From: Streptomyces sp. APSN-46.1
Lineage (GTDB): Bacteria > Actinomycetota > Actinomycetes > Streptomycetales > Streptomycetaceae
Length of the DNA: 64,000 nt
Direction: 5' to 3'
NCBI RefSeq assembly: GCF_022815725.1
Contig: NZ_JALGRF010000007.1
Span: 1-64,000 of the forward strand
In this document: one piece after another, positions 23,784 through 31,470 of the stretch
Layout of the letters: each line of letters begins with the position of its first letter
Numbering within the stretch: position 1 is the stretch's first letter
Made by a program: the position numbers and the translations under genes
The notes under the pieces: model-generated
What the model was told of the DNA's origin: nothing
What the model saw: only the letters and a program-made list of their open reading frames with translations
Databases searched by the model: none

Positions 23784-26312
23784 ATGAACACCCCCCTGCC
23801 GCCGGCCGACGAGCTGGCGCTCATCGATCGCGAGCTGACGCAACTCGACGCCCGGCGCGTGTACTTGCTCAGCCGACGGGATTGGCTGCTGCGGCAGCTG
23901 GTCCCGCTCGCCCCGATCCTCTGGGCGGCGCCCGCGACCGCGCCCGGGTCCGCGTCCGCGCCGGGGCGCGCTCCCGAGCGTGCGAAGGAGGCTTCCGCGC
24001 CGAGCGCGCAGAACGTGCTCCTGACCCTGGGCGCCGTACTGCTGGCCGTGGCCGCCCTCGCGTTCACCCTGGTCAGCTGGGGTTCCCTCGGAATCGTCGG
24101 GCGCTCGGCGGTGCTGGCCGCGGTCACGGCCGCGGCCCTGGGCGCCCCCGCGGCGCTTCTGCGCCGGGGCCTGCGGTCCACGGCCGAGTCGGTCGGGGCC
24201 TTGGGGCTGCTGCTGACGGTGCTGGACGCCTACGCCCTGCACGCGGTCGGCATGCCGGGGACCGACGGCACCGCGTACGCGGCGGGCGCGGCCGCGGTGC
24301 TGGCCGCGGTCTGGGCCGGGTACGGGCCGGGGCTCTCCCGCTGGGCCAGGCCGGATCAGGGAGCGGTGGCTGGCGCCGTGCATCGCAAGGCCGAGGAGGG
24401 AGTCGACGCGGAGCGTCGGCGACCGACGAGAACGCGGCGAGGTGCGGCTCCAGGCGGCGCGAGCCCGGCCTGGCCCGGCGGGAGAGCCCCCGAGCTGCCC
24501 GCGCTGCGGATCCCGGTCCCGGCGGCGCTGCTGACGGCGCAGCTCCCGCTCCCGCTGGCCGCGCTGGCCTCGGACGCCGGCCCGCTGGAGCTCGGCTGGG
24601 CCCTGCTGGCGACGGCCGCGCTGGACCTGGCTCTGGCGGTCCTGGTGCCGGGGTCCCGCTCGCGTGCCGCGTGGATCCCGGCGGTGGCGCTGGGCGCGGG
24701 GGCGGCGCTCATCGGGCTCTCGGAGTCGGTGGCGGCGGCCTCGGCGGCGGACGCGTTGGCTCCGGCGGCCCTGCTGGCCGCGGTGGCGGGCCTCGGCGTG
24801 GCGGCGGCGTGGCGCGCCCCCGCGGCCTCGGCGGCCGCCCTGGCCGGCGGGGTCGCGGCGGTCGCGGCACTCGGCGGGGTGGCCCGGCCGGAGCTGGATC
24901 CGGCCTGGGCGGCGGTCGTGTACCTGACGGTGGCGCTGCCGCTGCTGGCGGCCGTACGGGCCACCGCGCTCCCGGAGCCCGTACGGCTCGGGCTGGCCCG
25001 GGCCGGGGCGGGGATCGCGGTCCTGGCGGGGGCGGGCGCCCTGGCGGGGGCCGCCGGGGTGCTCGCGGACCGGCTCGGGGTGCTGGGCGAGGTGTGGGCG
25101 GCGACGACCCCGCCGCGGGATCCGTACGGACCGGGCGCGGCCGTCCCGGTGGCCCTGCTCATCACGGCGGGGGCGGCCTGGTTCCTGACCCGGGTGCTGC
25201 CGCGCCCGGAGCCGGCGATCGCGGCGGTGGTCCTGGCCTGGGCGGGCGCGTTCACGGCCCCGGTGGTGCTCGGGCTCGCGCCGGCTGCGGTGTTCGCGGC
25301 GCAGCTGGCGGTGACGGGGGCCGCGGGGGTCCTCGCGCTGCGGTCGCCGGCCCGGGAGGCCGGGATCGCGGCCGGCGTGTGCGCCGTCATCGGTGCCGTC
25401 AGCGTGTCCGTGGGGGCGCTGGACGGCCGCTCGGCCACCTTCGCGGTCTGGGGGCTGCTGGGCGCGGGCGGCGCGGCTGGAGCGGCCTACAGGCCCGCCG
25501 CGCGCTGGGCCCGCGGCGGGGCGGCGGCGCTCTGCGTCGCGTACGCCGCGGCGGTGCTGGCGGCGCTGGGCGCGCGGCTGGACCTCGCGGTGTGGTGGTG
25601 GGGGCCGCTGGTGCTGGCAGTGCCGGCGGCGGTGGCCGCGGCGGGCCCCCGGCTGGGCGCCGTCCGCGTCCCGGCGGAGGCCGCGGCGGCCGTCGCGGGG
25701 TTCCTGGCGGTGGCCTTCGCCGCGCGGGACCTGCCGGTGCTGGCCCTGACGATGGCGCTGGCCGGGGTGGTCTGCGCGGGCGCCGCGGTCCGGGCGGACC
25801 GGCGCTCGCTGGGCTGGGCGGCCGGGGTCCTGTTCGTGGCGGCGACCTGGGTCCGGCTGGCGTCGGCGGGGGTGGACGTGCCGGAGGCGTACACGCTGCC
25901 GGTGACGCTGCCCGCGCTGGTGGTGGGATTCCTGCGCCGCCGCGAGGACCCGGCGGCCTCGTCCTGGGCGGCGTACGGCCCGGGCCTGGCGGCGACCCTG
26001 CTGCCGAGCCTGTTCGCCGCCTGGGGCGACGGGCACTGGCTGCGGCCGCTGCTGCTGGGGACGGCCGCGCTCGCGGTGACCCTGGCGGGCGCGCACCGCC
26101 GGCTCCAGGCGCCGCTCCTACTGGGCGGCGCGACCCTCGCGGCGGTGGCCCTGCACGAGCTGGCCCCGTACGTGGTCCAGGTCGTCGACGCCCTCCCCCG
26201 CTGGCTGCCGCCGGCCCTGGCGGGCCTGCTGCTGCTCGCGGTGGGGGCCACGTACGAGAAGCGGCTGCGGGACGCCCGGCGGCTGCGCTCGGCCCTCGGC
26301 CGGCTCGGGTAA
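23784..26312 (+). CDS. large multi-span membrane protein (SCO7613 C-terminal domain type)
   Basis: 842 residues. An N-terminal helix (ELALIDRELTQLDARRVYLL) precedes about 20 hydrophobic segments made almost entirely of Ala, Gly, Leu and Val. It looks like the Streptomyces family named for the SCO7613 C-terminal domain; function unknown. Residues 183-236 are quite different: polar, Arg-rich (RKAEEGVDAERRRPTRTRRG) and encoded by a 162-bp element with long terminal inverted repeats inserted in frame, so the protein carries an extra cytoplasmic or external loop. The start lacks a clear ribosome site. Confidence 0.8.
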   Translation: MNTPLPPADELALIDRELTQLDARRVYLLSRRDWLLRQLVPLAPILWAAPATAPGSASAPGRAPERAKEASAPSAQNVLLTLGAVLLAVAALAFTLVSWGSLGIVGRSAVLAAVTAAALGAPAALLRRGLRSTAESVGALGLLLTVLDAYALHAVGMPGTDGTAYAAGAAAVLAAVWAGYGPGLSRWARPDQGAVAGAVHRKAEEGVDAERRRPTRTRRGAAPGGASPAWPGGRAPELPALRIPVPAALLTAQLPLPLAALASDAGPLELGWALLATAALDLALAVLVPGSRSRAAWIPAVALGAGAALIGLSESVAAASAADALAPAALLAAVAGLGVAAAWRAPAASAAALAGGVAAVAALGGVARPELDPAWAAVVYLTVALPLLAAVRATALPEPVRLGLARAGAGIAVLAGAGALAGAAGVLADRLGVLGEVWAATTPPRDPYGPGAAVPVALLITAGAAWFLTRVLPRPEPAIAAVVLAWAGAFTAPVVLGLAPAAVFAAQLAVTGAAGVLALRSPAREAGIAAGVCAVIGAVSVSVGALDGRSATFAVWGLLGAGGAAGAAYRPAARWARGGAAALCVAYAAAVLAALGARLDLAVWWWGPLVLAVPAAVAAAGPRLGAVRVPAEAAAAVAGFLAVAFAARDLPVLALTMALAGVVCAGAAVRADRRSLGWAAGVLFVAATWVRLASAGVDVPEAYTLPVTLPALVVGFLRRREDPAASSWAAYGPGLAATLLPSLFAAWGDGHWLRPLLLGTAALAVTLAGAHRRLQAPLLLGGATLAAVALHELAPYVVQVVDALPRWLPPALAGLLLLAVGATYEKRLRDARRLRSALGRLG
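24329..24490. mobile_element. 162-bp MITE-like element inserted in frame
   Basis: Bases 24329-24354 and 24465-24490 are inverted repeats of 26 bp with one mismatch (inner arms GGGCCAGGCCGG and CCGGCCTGGCCC; outer arms GGGGCTCTCCCGC and GCGGGAGAGCCCC). The interior contains GCCGTGCATCGCAAGGC, which I recall from other Streptomyces genomes as part of a dispersed small repeat. Length 162 is divisible by three and there is no stop codon, so the host frame survives. No transposase is present. Confidence 0.75.
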
Positions 26313-26315
26313 CGC

Positions 26316-26352
26316 CGAAGGCCCGGAGACTCATCGAGTCTCCGGGCCTTCG
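26316..26352. terminator. terminator, 17-bp perfect stem
   Basis: CGAAGGCCCGGAGACTC (26316-26332) pairs perfectly with 26336-26352 around a 3-base loop, four bases after the stop of the large membrane protein gene and just before the tRNA-Val gene on the other strand. It likely ends transcription from both sides. Confidence 0.9.
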
Positions 26353-26359
26353 GTCCGGG

Positions 26360-26431
26360 TGGGCGATACTGGGTTCGAACCAGTGACCCCTTCGGTGTGA
26401 ACGAAGTGCTCTCCCACTGAGCTAATCGCCC
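26360..26431 (-). tRNA. tRNA-Val (CAC), second copy
   Basis: 72 bases, differing at only two positions from the copy at 23546-23617 (one in the D loop, one in the T loop). Anticodon loop TTCACAC gives CAC. Same orientation as the first copy, 2.8 kb away. Confidence 0.97.
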
Positions 26432-26498
26432 GGACGCACCGCAAACATTACCGCATGTCAGCGGTGCTCTTTGACCGTCCCCGGCGGAACCCGGCCGA

Positions 26499-26957
26499 TC
26501 ACTGGTCCTTGATGTTCCAGGGCATGGCGAAGCCGTACTTCCACGCGTAGAAGCCGATCAGGACGCCCGCGATGGCGAGGCCGACGCTGGTCAGGATGAT
26601 GTTGCGACGGCGGACCTTCGGGTCGAGCGCCTTCCTGGCGGCCTCCGAGACCTTGTGCTTGGTCCAGCGCAGGACCAGCTGGGCCCAGACGAACTCGGTC
26701 GCCCAGATCGCCATGCCTCCGAAGATCACCAGCCAGCCGGGGCCGGGCAGGGGCAGCATGATGACGCCCGCGACCACGACGGCCAGGCCGACGACGAAGA
26801 CGCCCACCTGCCAGCTCAGGTGGAGGCTCCGGCGGGCCTTGATGAACGCCGGCGCCCGGGAACCGAGCAGCGCTTCCGCCGCGCGGGACCCGGCCGCCTC
26901 GGCGGATTCGACGGATTCTGCGGACTCGTTGGTCTCGTGGTCACTCCCCGTATTCAT
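26499..26957 (-). CDS. TIGR02611/PGPGW family membrane protein
   Basis: 152 residues. Two hydrophobic segments (VGVFVVGLAVVVAGVIMLPL and GPGWLVIFGGMAIWATEF) bracket the PLPGPGW signature, followed by a basic stretch and a third span (NIILTSVGLAIAGVLIGFYA). The acidic N-terminus (NESAESVESAEAAG) is soluble. Function of this actinobacterial family is unknown. Divergent from ssgB. Confidence 0.9.
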   Translation of the reverse strand: MNTGSDHETNESAESVESAEAAGSRAAEALLGSRAPAFIKARRSLHLSWQVGVFVVGLAVVVAGVIMLPLPGPGWLVIFGGMAIWATEFVWAQLVLRWTKHKVSEAARKALDPKVRRRNIILTSVGLAIAGVLIGFYAWKYGFAMPWNIKDQ

Positions 26958-27049
26958 AGGCCCGAATCTACCGGAACCGGATGCACACGTGAATGTCGGT
27001 TTGGATCCGCCGTCCGAGGGACCCAGAGGTCCGCAAAACGGTCAGAGGG

Positions 27050-27134
27050 GTTTACAACGGCACCGTAGGTGGCATGTCGATTTCGCCGACGTGCGAATCC
27101 CCGAGCGCACACTGAGCGAAAGGCCCTGGCGCTT
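27050..27134 (+). promoter_or_regulatory. likely stress/development sigma promoter of ssgB
   Basis: GTTTACAA at about 27050-27057 followed 12-14 bases later by GGTGGC resembles the GTTT..GGGTA layout used by SigB/SigH-type factors; ssgB of S. coelicolor is known to depend on SigH. The leader to the ATG is about 60 bases. Assignment by analogy, not by experiment. Confidence 0.35.
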
Positions 27135-27548
27135 ATGAACACCACGGTCAGCTGCGAGCTGCACCTGCGCCTCGTTGTGTCGAGCGAGTCCTCACTGCCT
27201 GTTCCCGCGGGCCTGCGGTATGACACGGCCGACCCCTACGCCGTGCACGCCACCTTCCACACCGGCGCCGAGGAGACGGTCGAATGGGTATTCGCCCGCG
27301 ACCTCCTCGCGGAGGGCCTCCACCGGCCCACCGGTACCGGCGACGTCCGCGTGTGGCCGTCCCGCAGCCACGGTCAGGGCGTCGTCTGCATCGCCCTGAG
27401 CTCACCGGAGGGAGAAGCACTGCTCGAAGCACCCGCGCGGGCACTCGAGTCGTTCCTCAAGCGGACGGACGCCGCGGTTCCACCCGGTACCGAACACCGG
27501 CACTTCGATCTCGACAAGGAGCTCTCCCACATCCTGGCCGAAAGCTGA
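27135..27548 (+). CDS. ssgB: sporulation and cell division protein SsgB
   Basis: 137 residues, nearly identical in my memory to S. coelicolor SsgB (NTTVSCELHLRLVVSSESSL, TVEWVFARDLLAEGLHRP, VRVWPSRSHGQGVVCIALSS). SsgB is recruited by SsgA and positions FtsZ at future septa in aerial hyphae; it is the most conserved SsgA-like protein and a marker of morphologically complex actinomycetes. Soluble, no extra domains. The ATG is the conserved start. This is the clearest single indicator that the genome is a sporulating streptomycete. Confidence 0.97.
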   Translation: MNTTVSCELHLRLVVSSESSLPVPAGLRYDTADPYAVHATFHTGAEETVEWVFARDLLAEGLHRPTGTGDVRVWPSRSHGQGVVCIALSSPEGEALLEAPARALESFLKRTDAAVPPGTEHRHFDLDKELSHILAES

Positions 27549-27755
27549 GCCAGGCCTACAACCGCTCCCGCTCGACACCGTCCGACTCGGGGCGACGGTG
27601 CGGGCTGGACAACCACATACGGCAGTGTCGGCGCTGTCCCTGCGGGAGCCACCCGCGCGGGCGGCGCCGGTGCGCTTTCCGAGGGACCCGCTAGAGTCGC
27701 CCGCAAGCGGCGGCAGCAGCCTGTCGCCGCAGGCCCGGCCCCTGAGGGAGACCCC

Positions 27756-28385
27756 GTGCAGATCCCCCACGACACCCGTCGCGCGCTCGACGTCGTCGTC
27801 GCGCTGGTGAACACAGCGGCCGAGCCGGACCAGCCGGACGGCCTGTCGGACGTCAGCGCGCTGCGCGGTTTCGTCCAGGAGCACGCCATCAGCGACGTAG
27901 GTGAGCTGGGCGCTCGCGACCTCGCCGGGGTCCGGGCGGTGCGCGGCAAGTTCGCCCAGATCTTCGCGGCTCCGAACTCCCGTGCGGCGGCCGCACTGAT
28001 CAACGAGCTGGTGGACACGGCGGGCACCACCCCACAGCTGACCGACCACGACGGCTACGACTGGCACGTGCACTACTTCGCGCCCGGCGCCTCGGTGGGC
28101 GACCACCTCGCGGCGGACGGCGGCATGGCGCTGGCCTTCATCGTGGTCTCGGGCGAGCAGGAGCGGCTGCGCCGCTGCGAGGCCCCTGACTGCCGGCGCG
28201 CCTTCGTGGACCTCTCCCGCAACCGCTCGCGCCGCTACTGCGACAGCCGCACCTGCGGAAACCGGCTGCACGTGGCCGCGTACCGGGCGCGGCGCAAGGA
28301 GGCCGACGCCTACCCGGAGACACGTTCAGAGCAGGAAGAGATCATGGACGGCGGCAAGCAGCAGAAGCGTTCCGATCACCGCTAG
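27756..28385 (+). CDS. ABATE/CGNR zinc finger protein
   Basis: 209 residues. An N-terminal ABATE-like domain (RRALDVVVALVNTAAEPD through GGMALAFIVVSGEQERLRRC) is followed by the CGNR zinc finger with four cysteines in CEAPDCRRAF and YCDSRTCGNR. Such proteins are predicted to bind nucleic acid and regulate stress genes; nothing more specific can be said. GTG start with GAGGGAG six bases upstream. A TAGAGT box about 65 bases upstream may be its -10. The C-terminal tail (EQEEIMDGGKQQKRSDHR) overlaps a small gene on the other strand. Confidence 0.88.
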   Translation: MQIPHDTRRALDVVVALVNTAAEPDQPDGLSDVSALRGFVQEHAISDVGELGARDLAGVRAVRGKFAQIFAAPNSRAAAALINELVDTAGTTPQLTDHDGYDWHVHYFAPGASVGDHLAADGGMALAFIVVSGEQERLRRCEAPDCRRAFVDLSRNRSRRYCDSRTCGNRLHVAAYRARRKEADAYPETRSEQEEIMDGGKQQKRSDHR

Positions 28386-28499
28386 GAAGATCATCAGGGG
28401 CGGTTGGGACAGCGCGAAGAGGCAGCCTCTCGGCTCCTCGGCGACGGGGACGGGGACCGGCGCGGGAACCGACGGCTCACCCTGCGATGTGTCGAGCAT
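28326..28499 (-). CDS. small single-span membrane protein (57 aa)
   Basis: 57 residues starting MLDTSQGEPSVPAPVPVPV, then CLFALSQPPLMIFLAVIGTL continuing as a hydrophobic helix to the end (HDLFLL). A Pro/Val-rich N-terminus and one C-terminal span. It overlaps the 3' end of the CGNR gene by 60 bases on the opposite strand. No good ribosome site; retained because codon use is strongly GC3-biased and the layout is sensible. Confidence 0.55.
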   Translation of the reverse strand: MLDTSQGEPSVPAPVPVPVAEEPRGCLFALSQPPLMIFLAVIGTLLLLAAVHDLFLL

Positions 28500-28568
28500 G
28501 TCGGGGCGATGATGGCGCAGCGCGCCGCCGTTCGCCCCTCAACACGCCAAGATCTACGCGGGAGTTCG

Positions 28569-29033
28569 TCAGATCCCGTGCTTTTTGAGAATCGCTTCGA
28601 TGTCGGAGAAGTCATCCGCGGGGGTGACCGGGGCGCTCCGGCCGGCGGCGGGCCCCGGTGAGGGCGCGGCGGGCGCGGAGGCCGCCGGCTCGACGGCGTC
28701 CCGTACGGGAGCGCCCTTCGCGGCCTTGGGCTCCTTGGACGCCTTGACCGGCTTCGCCCGCTTCTCGGACGCACCGAGCCCGCGGCGCTCGATGGCCCGG
28801 GTCGTCATGAACAGCAGCCAGGCGGCGCCCAGCAGCCCGAAGCCGATCCAGACCGTCGGCTTGAAGACCATCCCGGACACCCACTCCACGACGCCCGTCA
28901 GCACCAGGCCCAGCGGCACCAGCGCGTACGCGGCGATCCGCGCGGCGGCCAGGAAGCGCTTGCGGTAGGCGGCCACCGCGGCGATGCCCAGGCCCGCCGC
29001 GGACACCGCGGCACATATCGTCTCGGCGAGCAT
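28569..29033 (-). CDS. small membrane protein with Ala/Pro tail
   Basis: 154 residues. Three hydrophobic segments within the first 80 residues (ICAAVSAAGLGIAAVAAY, IAAYALVPLGLVLTGVVEW, IGFGLLGAAWLLFMTT), then a Lys-rich stretch, an Ala/Pro linker and a short C-terminal helix DDFSDIEAILKKHGI, the latter suggesting a protein contact. Homologues are often labelled cellulose synthase in Streptomyces, which the sequence does not support: there is no glycosyltransferase motif. ATG with GGAGG five bases upstream. Confidence 0.8.
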   Translation of the reverse strand: MLAETICAAVSAAGLGIAAVAAYRKRFLAAARIAAYALVPLGLVLTGVVEWVSGMVFKPTVWIGFGLLGAAWLLFMTTRAIERRGLGASEKRAKPVKASKEPKAAKGAPVRDAVEPAASAPAAPSPGPAAGRSAPVTPADDFSDIEAILKKHGI

Positions 29034-29227
29034 GCGGTCCTCCAGGGGGCGAGTGACTGTCGGGGCGGGCGATCCGTCCCTTCCATCCTGCACCGGGCAC
29101 CGCCGTACGGGCCACGCCCGGGCCGCGGCCCGGCCCGATCTCCGGGACATCTCCGGGTCCCGCCTCCTCCGCAGGTGCCGGTCGGTGCGGTGCGGTGCGC
29201 CCGGGGCGCGGCTGGGAGACTGTCCGT

Positions 29228-29722
29228 ATGACCGATTCCGTGATCCTCGACGTCTGGTGCGAACTCCAGTGCCCGGACTGCCACAGCGCCCTCGACGACG
29301 TACGCGCCCTGCGGGCCCGCTACGGCGACCGGCTGGACATCCGGCTGCGCCACTTCCCGCTGGAGAAGCACAAGCACGCGTTCGCGGCCGCGCAGGCCGC
29401 CGAGGAGGCCCTGGAACAGGGTCAGGGCTGGCCGTACGCGGAGGCCGTGCTGGCGCGCACCGCCGAGCTCGCCGAGCGCGGCGAGCCGGTGCTGCTGGAC
29501 GTGGCGCGCGCGCTGGGCCTGGACGTCGAGGAGTTCGACACGGCCCTGATCGACGGCCGGCACATCCTGATCGTGGACGCCGACCAGGCCGAGGGCAAGG
29601 CGATCGGCGTGACCGGCACCCCTACGTACGTGATCGGCGGCGAGCGCCTCGACGGCGGCAAGAGCCAAGAGGGCCTGCGCGCCCGCGTCGAGGAGATCGC
29701 CGACCGCCTGCTGGCCGGCTGA
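29228..29722 (+). CDS. DsbA family thioredoxin-fold protein
   Basis: 164 residues without a signal peptide, so cytoplasmic. The redox motif CPDC is at residues 15-18 and the cis-proline loop is GVTGTPTYVIGG. The helical insertion (AAAQAAEEALEQGQGWPYAEA) is typical of DsbA-like proteins. Probable disulfide reductase or isomerase in the cytoplasm; substrates unknown. ATG with GGGAG eight bases upstream. Confidence 0.9.
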   Translation: MTDSVILDVWCELQCPDCHSALDDVRALRARYGDRLDIRLRHFPLEKHKHAFAAAQAAEEALEQGQGWPYAEAVLARTAELAERGEPVLLDVARALGLDVEEFDTALIDGRHILIVDADQAEGKAIGVTGTPTYVIGGERLDGGKSQEGLRARVEEIADRLLAG

Positions 29723-29760
29723 CGTCCCGCTGAAGGCCTCGGAGCGCGCCTGGACCGCGC

Positions 29761-30588
29761 CTAGAACAGGGCTTTCGCGTAGTTGATGCGGGTCGGGCGG
29801 TAGCCGAGGGAGTCGTAGAGCCGCAGGGCCGGGGTGTTGTCGGCGAAGACCTGGAGCGCGAGCGTCCGGTGCCCGTCGGCGAGGGCCGTGCGTTCGGCGA
29901 GCCGCATCAGATCGCGGCCGTAGCCCCGGCCGCGGTACTCGGCGGCGACGTCGACGTCGAAGACGTACGCGCCCTCGCCGAGCGGTGCGACCCACAGGGT
30001 GCCCACCGGCGCGCCGGCCGCCTCCAGGACGGCGAGGGTGACCCCGGGGGTGGCCAGGCCGCGGGGCAGGTTGCTGTCGTGGTCGGCGGCCGACTTCGCG
30101 TGCGCGGCCTCCGGGGACATGCCCCGGCCGATCCAGACCTCCGCGTATTCCGCGCGGGCCGCGGCGTCCCAGACCTCGTACTCGGCCTGCGTCATGGGCC
30201 GCCCGAGCACCCCCTCGGAGAGGGCGGGCGGTTCGGCCGGGAGTTCCTTGGCCAGGTTGCGGCTGTACTCGGTGTACCCGAGGGCCTCGGCCATCCGCAG
30301 CCCGCCCGCCGACCCGGCCGGGACGGAGACGCGGACCCGGCGGCAGCCCCAGCCGCGCAGCACCTCCTCGGCGGCGAGCGCCGCGACCGTGGCGCGGCCG
30401 CGCCGCCGGTCCGGCTCGTCGATGGCCAGGTCGCGGATCTCGCCGACCGTCGGCCCGAAGGGGGTGTCGGCGGTGATCAGCAGGGCGCCGACGCGCCTGC
30501 TGTTGACGCGGACCTCGTACGGGCGCGAGCGCCCCCCGTTGGTGCTCTGCTGAAGCGGCGCGCTGGGCCGCAGGGTGGTGGTCATCAT
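29761..30588 (-). CDS. tandem GNAT N-acetyltransferase
   Basis: 275 residues with two GNAT modules. The first (about residues 20-110) carries IDEPDRRRGRATVAALAAEE; the second (about 135-275) carries DVDVAAEYRGRGYGRDLMRLAE and ALRLYDSLGYRP. Two ATG codons are adjacent; the second, at 30585, lies 7 bases after TAGAAC and may be a leaderless start. Substrate unknown. Confidence 0.88.
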   Translation of the reverse strand: MMTTTLRPSAPLQQSTNGGRSRPYEVRVNSRRVGALLITADTPFGPTVGEIRDLAIDEPDRRRGRATVAALAAEEVLRGWGCRRVRVSVPAGSAGGLRMAEALGYTEYSRNLAKELPAEPPALSEGVLGRPMTQAEYEVWDAAARAEYAEVWIGRGMSPEAAHAKSAADHDSNLPRGLATPGVTLAVLEAAGAPVGTLWVAPLGEGAYVFDVDVAAEYRGRGYGRDLMRLAERTALADGHRTLALQVFADNTPALRLYDSLGYRPTRINYAKALF

Positions 30589-30648
30589 CCGAGTTCTACC
30601 CGCCCGGCGGCCCCGGCGACAGCCTTTATCGGCCCGCCCGCCGGGCGG

Positions 30649-31470
30649 TCACGGATCGAGGTCGGAGGCGGCGCGCTCGTCGAACACGCGCATCGCCTTC
30701 GCGGTGACCGGGCCGGGGGCGTGCGCGAGGGTCCGCCCGTCGATCCGGTGGACGGCCTGGACGTCGCGCAGGGTGGAGGTCAGGAAGACCTCCTCGGCCC
30801 GCTCCAGGACGTCGAAGGGCAGGTCGGTCTCCTTGGCGCCGGTCCATTCGACGGCCAGGGCGCGGGTGATACCCGCGAGGCAGCCGGAGGCGACGGGCGG
30901 CGTGTGCAGTTCCCCGTCGACGACGACGAACACGTTGGAGCCGGTGCCCTCGCAGAGCTGCCCGACGGTGTTGGCGAACAGGGCCTCGGAGGCCCCCGCC
31001 CGGTCCGCCTCGGCCAGCGCGACCACGTTCTCGGCGTACGAGGTGGTCTTCAGGCCGGTCAGCGGGGAGCGCTCGTTGCGGACCCAGGGCACCGTGATCA
31101 CGGCGGTGGTGTCCGGACGGCGGGTGGTCTCGCCGACGGCGACGACGAGGGTGGGGCCGCTGTCACCCCGGTCGGAGCCGAGCGGGGACAGGCCGCCGGT
31201 GTAGGTGATCCGGAGCCGGCCGAGCGGGACCGGGTTGGCCTCCAGTACGGCGGCGCAGGCGCGCCGGACCTCGTCGAGGTCGGGGTCGGGCAGCCCGAGG
31301 CCGCGGGCCGAGCGGGCCAGCCGGTCCAGGTGGCGGGTGAGGGCGAAGAGCGTCCCGTCCTGCGCCTTGAGCGTCTCGAACACGCCGTCACCCACGGTCA
31401 GCCCGTGATCGAACACGGACACCTTCGCGTCGTCGGCGTCCCGCAGTGTTCCGTCGAGCCAGATCCTCAC
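30649..31470 (-). CDS. pabC: aminodeoxychorismate lyase (class IV aminotransferase fold)
   Basis: 273 residues. PLP enzyme that releases pyruvate from aminodeoxychorismate to give p-aminobenzoate for folate. Contains SVFDHGLTVGDGVFETL, the PLP lysine in GLKTTSYAENVVAL, and EGTGSNVFVVVDG, in the right order for the branched-chain aminotransferase/ADCL fold. The GTG start overlaps the upstream pabB stop by four bases. Family members differ in substrate (branched-chain, D-amino acid or ADC), but the pabB partner makes ADC lyase the best choice. Confidence 0.9.
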   Translation of the reverse strand: MRIWLDGTLRDADDAKVSVFDHGLTVGDGVFETLKAQDGTLFALTRHLDRLARSARGLGLPDPDLDEVRRACAAVLEANPVPLGRLRITYTGGLSPLGSDRGDSGPTLVVAVGETTRRPDTTAVITVPWVRNERSPLTGLKTTSYAENVVALAEADRAGASEALFANTVGQLCEGTGSNVFVVVDGELHTPPVASGCLAGITRALAVEWTGAKETDLPFDVLERAEEVFLTSTLRDVQAVHRIDGRTLAHAPGPVTAKAMRVFDERAASDLDP

